A stretch of DNA of 64,000 nucleotides from Mallotus nudiflorus (lineage: Eukaryota > Streptophyta > Magnoliopsida > Malpighiales > Euphorbiaceae): positions 1,320,735-1,384,734 of the forward strand of contig CANTUR010000278.1 of assembly GCA_947683625.1 (NCBI GenBank), given 5' to 3'. Position numbers and translations under genes: made by a program. The notes beneath the pieces were generated by a model. That model had not been told where the DNA came from and did not search any database. It worked only from the letters and a program-made list of their open reading frames with translations. Below, one piece after another: positions 58,224-64,000 of this stretch. The number at the start of each line of letters is the position of its first letter. Position 1 is the first letter of the stretch.

Positions 58224-59024
58224 TAAAGGGTATGATTGTGGATCCTCAGTTGACCTGTAGGGTACTCGGGGCTAGTTAGCACCGGTAGTGGAACTGCGGA
58301 TCCTCAATTGACCCTTTATATACTCGGAGCCAGTTCACTGTCAAAAAGTTGGGTAAAGGATATTTTGGAGTTATGGGAAGCTTGCTAGTTAGTGAATTGC
58401 AGTGATTGAGGTTGCGGGAATTTAGGGATTCTACTTTGATCCTTTACCTAAAATTCTCTTGCATCTATTGTTATAATAAAGACAGATTTCGAGCATTTGT
58501 ATGAAATGCATGTATATATTAAATGAATAAAAGTATATTATTATACTAATACTTGGGTGTTTCTATCTTTAGGTTGCGTGTACATATATAATAATAATTC
58601 ACTCAGTAAGGTCTGACCCCCCTTAATATTTTTTTCAAGATTTTCTACTTCAGATCTTCACATTAGTTCTATTCGTCGGACTCTTTCCTCCCTAACTGAC
58701 TTATGTAAATATTGAACTGTTACTTTTCTTGTATTTTAGTAAACGTTGTAGTGGTAATGTATCTTGTTATAGTATTCATATTGTATTAGATAGAGATTCT
58801 ATTTTTGAATAATTGTATGAAGATATTTTATTATGTTATAATATGAGGATTTCTTTTATAATAATTAAAGTTTTAATTTTGAAGTATTTTTGTGAAATAT
58901 TTGCATGAGTTTTTATTTTTAAGGCTTGCTACAAGTTCCGAATTCATGTGAATTCCTATTCCCTAATACCATTTATGACCCCCCGGTTTGGGTTGTGACA
59001 CTAGTGTTGTCCTTTACTAATGAG

Positions 59025-59520
59025 AGTTGAACTAAGTATATTATAAGTGCTAGTGAGTATCGATATGAGTATATTATGAGTATTAGAGAAAGTCGATCTA
59101 AGCATGTGTAGAGTGTTGGAGAGAGTTGAACCAAGCACATTATTAGTACTGGAGAAATTCTATCTGATCACATTATGAGTGCTAAAGAAAGTCGATCTGA
59201 GCACATTACGAATGTTAAAGAGAGTCGATCCGAGTGCCGAAGAAGGTTAATTTAAGCATGAGTAGAGTGCTAAAGAGAGTCAATCTAAGCATATTATAAG
59301 TTCTAGAAAAAGCCAATCAAATCACGTATAAAGTGCAGGAGAGAGTCGATCCAAGCATATTATGAGTGTTGGAGAAAGTCGATATAAGCACGTGTAGAGA
59401 GCTAGAGAAAGTTGATTTTAGCACATTATGAGTGCTAGAGAAAGTCGATTTGAGCACATATAGAATGCTCAAGAAAGTCAATCCAAGCACGCATAGAGTG
59501 TTGGCTAGCATTGAGTATTA
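59025..59520. repeat. Minisatellite, 36-37 bp period
   Basis: Twelve to fourteen degenerate copies of 'gagtgctagagaaagtcgat' followed by 'ctgagcacat(t)a(t/g)'. On the minus strand it translates as 12-residue repeats (V-L-K-S-T-F-S-S-T-H-N), which is incidental. It lies in the place where Tat-type elements carry 3' tandem repeats, next to the second gypsy LTR once the solo LTR is removed. Confidence 0.85.
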
Positions 59521-59571
59521 GTTTTACACCCATATGATATGTACTTGAAATGAATCATAATAAGCTTATAA

Positions 59572-59848
59572 CACTATAAGAAACTAGCGATTTAGCGATA
59601 AAATTTTTCATCGCTAAAACTTAAAAATCTGTCACTAAATATCTCAACAATGGAATAACAACAAAATTTTTTTGGTCAGTAAAATGAGCAACAAAATAAT
59701 GAATTAGTGATGGATTTTAGTTTCCTTTGCTAAATTTAGCAACGAATTTTGATTTCCATGAATTTTCTATTGCTAAATTTGCAACAGAATGAATTTTCCA
59801 TCATTAAATTTAGAAACATAATGGATTTTTGATCGCTAAATAAGCCAC

Positions 59849-59850
<2 letters not shown>
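59572..59850 (+). mobile_element. CACTA-type terminus with subterminal repeats
   Basis: CACTATAAGAAACTAGCGA starts at 59572. It is followed by six or more TAGCGA/TCGCTA and 'ttgctaaattt' motifs in both orientations, as in CACTA subterminal arrays. The matching right end (TAGTG with a TAA duplicate) was not found up to 63211, so the element is truncated, longer than the window, or disrupted. It differs from the 9639 CACTA element. Confidence 0.6.
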
Positions 59851-59883
<33 letters not shown>

Positions 59884-60124
59884 CTATTGCTAAATGACAA
59901 TCAAAGCTTTTTTTTATAATGATATTTAAATTAAAATAAGGTTATAACTAGGATAAAAATTATATATATATGTATGTATGTAAAATACACATCCATTGCA
60001 AAAAAAAAAAATTATTAATACATTATTGAAAATTAAGAAAAAATACAAATAAGTTCAGTATAGTATCAATTGAAAAAAAAACTACACATAATAACTCGAT
60101 TACACTTCTTCCATTCTTACTGCA

Positions 60125-60232
60125 ACATTTAAAGGCAATCTTTATTAACAGAGGGGTGAGAACTGCACCAAGAGTAGTGGATGCTGCCATTACAATAGAT
60201 ACTAGAGCATCCCCTCGAGCAATTAAGGTAAT
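60125..60232 (-). pseudogene. BASS-type (bile acid:sodium symporter family) exon fragment
   Basis: On the minus strand an acceptor (tgttacag) precedes an exon-like stretch encoding 'L-I-A-R-G-D-A-L-V-S-I-V-M' and 'A-S-T-T-L-G-A-V-L-T-P-L-L'. This resembles the conserved transmembrane core of plant BASS plastid carriers (Gly/Thr-rich helix followed by T-P-L-L). Only about 35 residues fit, and no second exon was recognised. It lies 0.5 kb inside a CACTA-like end, so it may be a captured fragment. Could also be a chance hydrophobic frame. Confidence 0.5.
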
Positions 60233-60239
60233 CTGTAAC

Positions 60240-61535
60240 ATTACTTTAGGAAAACAGAAAAGACTAAAATCCCATAAATATAAGTATAATGGAACTAAGC
60301 TGTGTAATACATACCCTCTAAAATATCTAAAAAAAATCCTTAATTATTTCTTGAAGAAAGTAATCACTAATTTTGATGTATGGTCTATTTCCAATTAGCA
60401 AAAACAAAACACATGAAGTCTCCATTGCTAATGCAGATAAACATATATCGGCAACAAATAGAGAAAAAAGATAAACTATAAGATCTTGGGCAGCCAATGG
60501 GTTGGTGTGCCAAGAAAACAATACACATACAAACCACAGGGTACAAAAATATCATGGCAAATTAGTCAGGAAGAGGATTTCATTGAATCAATATACTTGC
60601 GGAGGAAGTGTTATGGTTTCTTAGAAGTGTAGTTGACACCTTTGCTCAAACCAAAGCATAGACAGTTCAATCCTAAAGTCTTAGTTATTACTACTACTAA
60701 GACAAGCATAGATGCTTCTTTTTAAAAATGGCCCATCGGACTTAAATACTCTATGACACACTTTAGAAGACCTTTTTAAGAATTATTTTCTCAAAAATTA
60801 CTTCTATAAGTGGTACGAGCATAAAGAAGCCTTAGACGTAAATGGGAGGACACACGCTTATCTTTGCATAGCAATAGCAAAATACATGAAGGCTCTAATG
60901 AGGTGACAAGTAATATAGTAAGCTCATGATGAAACAAAGCAAGATGTTGTTTAGCAAAGACCCTATCCTTAAAACAAAAGATATAAGAATTTGAGAAGGG
61001 TACAAAACAATAAAATATGAGTACCCAAGAGCGGTGAACAATAATATTGTCGTATGAGCACAAGGATAATGTGTAAGTCATATGATGCTCCTTTATAACT
61101 CCTTTACAAAATGATAACGTATATTGTTATTTATTTGATGCATACAAATTGGTAAATTGTGAACTTATCTAACATTGATTTTCTTTTAAAATGAGTTAAT
61201 AAACCGTGAGAATTATTTTCAATATGTATAGTTGTTGCTTCTTTCTTTTGTCTTGCGAGGTACAATTTACACTCAAAATAGGAATAAAGTAATGAAAGCA
61301 AGGGAAACATTATCGAGAATTATAATTAAGAACCTAAGAGAAAACATGAAAATATTGAAGTGGAGAGCTAAAGATTCATGATACACAAGAGTGAGAAAGG
61401 GTCAAGAATTAACATAAATTTGAGAGTAGAAACAAGCAGTACAATCTGATGCAGATAAGATAGAAGAATACATTAAGACACTATAAAGATGAGAACCATG
61501 AACTTCTATGGCCAATTGACGAGGGCATCAATTGC
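60240..61535. other. Unassigned sequence between BASS fragment and LTR fragment
   Basis: Two open minus-strand frames (60327-60521 and 60791-61081) are hydrophobic and lack motifs. The last 150 bp before 61536 resemble the 3' end of a gypsy pol/UTR. Confidence 0.35.
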
Positions 61536-62400
61536 TCAAGTGGGGGAGACTGTAATAGGGCAACAAAAGAACTTTAAGGGCAGTGCACCCTTAGAGTCCT
61601 CAGCTTACCTTTAGGGCATGGATGAATAATAAAAGTATAATATGGTCGGACAAAAGTATACATGAAGGGAAAAGTATATTAAAGGGCACTTTAGTAAATA
61701 TAAATAAATATTATGTATTTATATTTATGAGGTTGTGATGAGTGGAACATTATGATGTACCCTCATACTAACCTTCAAGGTGCTCCTTATGCTCTTTCGG
61801 GGATATCTTCAGTATAAGCTCTTTACTATCTCCAAGGCATATGTGCATGTTCGATAACACAGCCTTAAGTGAGCTCCCTAGTGTGAAGCTAGGCAACGAA
61901 CATCGAGTTAAAAAAAAAAGGAATTCGATGCTCCATAAAGAAGGAGCTCTATGGACACTACGAGGCCAAGGTGCTCATAGTGCATGTTCTCCTAGATCCG
62001 AGGTTCATACGCGTGTGCTATGTGTTAGCATATAGGGGAATTCCAAAGTACAATGAGATTTGAATATATGCAGGAATTATGAAACAAATACAAGACCCTT
62101 GAGTATATGAGAGTCGTGAGGCAAATGTGGAATTCAATAATGTGTAGGAACGGTGAGGCGAATGTGAGGCTTGAGATAAGAATGAGGCTCAAATACATAC
62201 ACAAAATACAAGGCGAGCTTGAACCTCGAACGTATGCGAGAAACAAAGAAACAATAATAGTAGTGAACATGCAAGGTTGGTTAGGTTTGCCAACACTTAA
62301 CTATAGTCGAAGGATGCTTAGTATTAATGTTAGAAGTATGTTCATAAGTCTTGGCTGGCCTAAACATAGAGAAGTTTAGGTGCCACATGGGTCAAATGTC
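61536..62400 (+). mobile_element. 3' end of a gypsy element: polypurine tract and LTR start
   Basis: 'caagtgggggagac' (61537-61550) is followed by TGTAATAGGGCAAC. This is the tract-plus-LTR junction typical of chromovirus-type gypsy elements, where a 'gacgagggc' segment precedes it (61519). The LTR runs to an uncertain end, before or at the (TA)n tract at 62425. No partner LTR or pol was seen upstream, so it is a fragment. Confidence 0.5.
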
Positions 62401-62421
62401 AGGGTTGAATAGAGGACCTGC

Positions 62422-62424
<3 letters not shown>

Positions 62425-62458
<34 letters not shown>
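62425..62458. repeat. (AT)n microsatellite
   Basis: Uninterrupted AT dinucleotides. Confidence 0.9.
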
Positions 62459-62462
<4 letters not shown>

Positions 62463-62841
62463 TAAGCTATTTTACTTGTGTAATTTTATTTTATACTAGC
62501 ATTATGGGAGAGTTAAAACACATATGACACATCTATACAATGTTGACTTTTATAGAAATTAAAGACATGCATACATGTATAAACAAAGACAATTTTTATC
62601 ATGGCCATCCAAATATAGCTATTAAATCTATAAAATCAAAGGCTCCTAATTTCAACTACACATATCTATATGGCATATACATATAAAAAGCATACAAGAA
62701 TTTGATAAGTTCATAAAATCCATGTATATACACAACCAAAACTTTAGGATATAAAATTTTATGATCCTTTTGCCCTTATACCAAGTCATAAAGATTCACA
62801 AAAAGCACACTATAAAATATAACACACAAAATAAATCATAC

Positions 62842-62972
62842 CTCTTAAAACACAACCATAACAAATAGATGATCCTCTTCAAACTTGAACATCCCCAATG
62901 ATGAAGCACTAGGAGCCACAAATGCATCCTTATCCACCATAGGTATGTTCATTAGAGTTTGATGTCTAGACA
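62842..62972 (-). pseudogene. Gamma-type carbonic anhydrase exon fragment
   Basis: On the minus strand an acceptor (tgtctttag) opens an exon at 62972 that ends at a GT donor (62841). It encodes 'S-R-H-Q-T-L-M-N-I', 'V-D-K-D-A-F-V-A-P-S-A-S', then after a frame change 'G-D-V-Q-V' and 'Y-G-C-V-L-R-G', the start of the left-handed beta-helix of plant mitochondrial gamma carbonic anhydrases (complex I matrix arm). About four residues are missing between the two first motifs, a frameshift follows 'S-A-S', and one TGA lies in the Gly/Arg segment. A single decayed exon with intact splice borders; neighbouring exons were not found. Confidence 0.75.
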
Positions 62973-63211
62973 CTAAAGACATAGTAAAAAAGAAACTAAT
63001 TACTAACCAGATCCAAACTAAAGTAGCTAAACCCAAAATTAGAACATTTCTCTCTAACATTATGATAAGAAATTTAAATCATTCAATTAGGTGCTAGTAA
63101 GTAAAGAGCTGAGTTTATATATATTTTGCATGGATAATCTACAAGTTGAATGGTGTAGAATATAACGCTTCTTTTGTACCACATAATTTTGAGTATATAG
63201 GCCATGTAATT
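62973..63211. other. Non-coding DNA beside the carbonic anhydrase exon
   Basis: Probably former intron sequence of the same fragment; no further exon recognised. Confidence 0.3.
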
Positions 63212-64000
63212 TGTCACGACCCAAACCAGGGACCATGACCGGCACTAGGGAATGGGAATTCTTTCGAATCTGGAACCCATAGCAAGCCTTAGAAAAATAA
63301 AACATGCATTAAATAAATACAATTGAATTAAAATTTTTCTCAAAGTCGTTATATAAAGTAGATATTCCAAATCCTTTCATAAATGAATATATTCATACAA
63401 TATTCAAATACAACCTTTAGAGTACAAGGTATCAAAACAAAGAAATACTCTTATGGTATAATGACACTACTACTGTAGTTTCTAGAATACAAATCAGAGT
63501 TCAAAATATACATCTACATAAAATATCTAGGACAGAAGAATGCCAGCGAAGACTTTACTACTATGGTCTAACGATATAGATCTCTTGAAAAAAAATAATT
63601 GAGGGGGGGTCAGACCTCAATGAGTGAATTATTATACTATATATACATGCAATCTAACCCATATCCAATCAAGCATTCTTATATAAATATGCATATACAC
63701 GCATTTCACCCAAATGTCAAACTCTACTTTTATAAACATAATAAATACAGAAAACATTTATTTTAATACATGAAGGATCAAATAGAACCCTATTGATCAC
63801 AACCTCAATCAATCATATTATCACTCTAGCCATACAGACTCACTTAAATCCATATAGATCACTTATTCCATTCTAGACAGTAGACTGACCTCGAGACACT
63901 AAGTCAACCAAGCTCCAGCAGTCTGACTATTAGTGTGATTGACCCTGAGACACTTGGTCAACCAAGCTCCAACAATCACACCATTAATTACATTATATCT
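63212..64000 (-). repeat. Partial LTR, inverted relative of the 46454-59000 solo LTR
   Basis: TGTCACGACCCAAACC at 63212 is the reverse complement counterpart of the solo LTR end (GGTTTGGGTTGTGACA at 58985-59000). Similarity continues: 'tagggaatgggaattc', 'agcaagcctta' and 'ggtcagacctcaatgagtgaa' correspond to 58925-58975 and 58596-58616. At 63890-63985 a 'gagacact(a/t)(a/g)gtcaaccaagctcca' block repeats twice. The LTR runs out of the window. Confidence 0.7.

Larger units (their letters stand above)
46454..59000. mobile_element. Solo LTR (~2.97 kb) of a gypsy-type element, split by the copia element
   Basis: It begins TGTTATAACCTGAA and ends GGGTTGTGACA. Perfect CTAGT duplications flank it (46449-46453, 59001-59005). 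Removing the copia insertion (48653-58223 plus one TAAAG) leaves 46454-48652 joined to 58229-59000. Neither part repeats the other, so this is one LTR, not a pair: a solo LTR left by LTR-LTR recombination. Content: (TA)n at 46784-46818, a CT-rich tract to 46930, a less AT-rich patch 46930-47200, and an ATTCACTCAGTAAGG segment near 58600. Any ORFs are incidental. Confidence 0.8.

Noticed and set aside
59317..59511. Repetitive small protein on the minus strand
   Set aside because: Translation of the minisatellite; the 12-residue period equals the 36-bp unit.
59025..59520. Possible CRISPR-like array (regular 36-bp units)
   Set aside because: Units are contiguous and degenerate with no unique spacers, and the setting is eukaryotic; it is a minisatellite.
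60327..61081. Further exons of the BASS-like gene
   Set aside because: The frames are hydrophobic but I could not match them to the carrier's known motifs.
1..64000. tRNA, rRNA, riboswitch or bacterial operon features
   Set aside because: None found; the tRNA-like strings are retroelement primer sites of 12-16 bases.
1..64000. A new defence or biosynthetic gene system
   Set aside because: Every coding region with recognisable motifs belongs to transposons, an endogenous pararetrovirus or broken copies of known plant genes.

Overview
This is a gene-poor, strongly AT-rich block of plant nuclear DNA, most likely from a eudicot. The evidence is nested LTR retrotransposons (Ty1/copia, Ty3/gypsy including a Tat-type element), CACTA, hAT and FAR1-type MULE transposons, MITE-like inverted repeats, an endogenous caulimovirid fragment, and decayed exons of plant genes (eS19, receptor kinase, gamma carbonic anhydrase, BASS-type carrier). 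I see no intact host gene, no tRNA or rRNA, and nothing prokaryotic. The species cannot be named from the sequence.

Layout. 1-4780: endogenous pararetrovirus. It has the end of an upstream ORF, an intergenic promoter and leader with a tRNA-Met primer site, two small ORFs, a decayed capsid-then-movement-protein frame, and a protease; it breaks off before reverse transcriptase. 5773-6732: fold-back repeat of ~210-220 bp units. 6946-25810: four nested layers. A hAT element (terminus at 6946, minus-strand transposase at 24750-25810) holds an internally deleted gypsy LTR element (7201-24358). The right LTR of that element holds a 13,976-bp CACTA element (9639-23614, duplication TTC). The CACTA element holds a 9,373-bp Tat-lineage retrotransposon (11580-20952, duplication ATAAG) with an antisense extra ORF. 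25880-32640: FAR1-type MULE transposase split by a hAT element (26836-31319, duplication GAACTAAT).

34560-38490: eS19 pseudogene pieces, present twice as ~480-bp direct repeats around one long LTR. 38490-41180: low-complexity DNA. 41185-41649: receptor-kinase pseudogene. 43000-45970: nested inverted-repeat elements including a Harbinger-like MITE with TTA duplications. 46044-59571: a gypsy 3' end (LTR, polypurine tract, 36-bp minisatellite) split by a ~3-kb solo LTR (46454-59000, duplication CTAGT), which is itself split by a 9,571-bp copia element (48653-58223, duplication TAAAG). 59572-63211: a CACTA-like terminus followed by a BASS-like exon, an LTR start with polypurine tract, and a gamma-carbonic-anhydrase exon. 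63212-64000: part of an LTR related to the solo LTR, in the opposite orientation.

There is no working pathway here. The value of the window is its unusually readable insertion history, with target duplications that date the layers relative to one another, plus the pararetrovirus fossil and the gene fragments. I found no convincing evidence of a new biochemical system. Similarities are read by eye without database searches.
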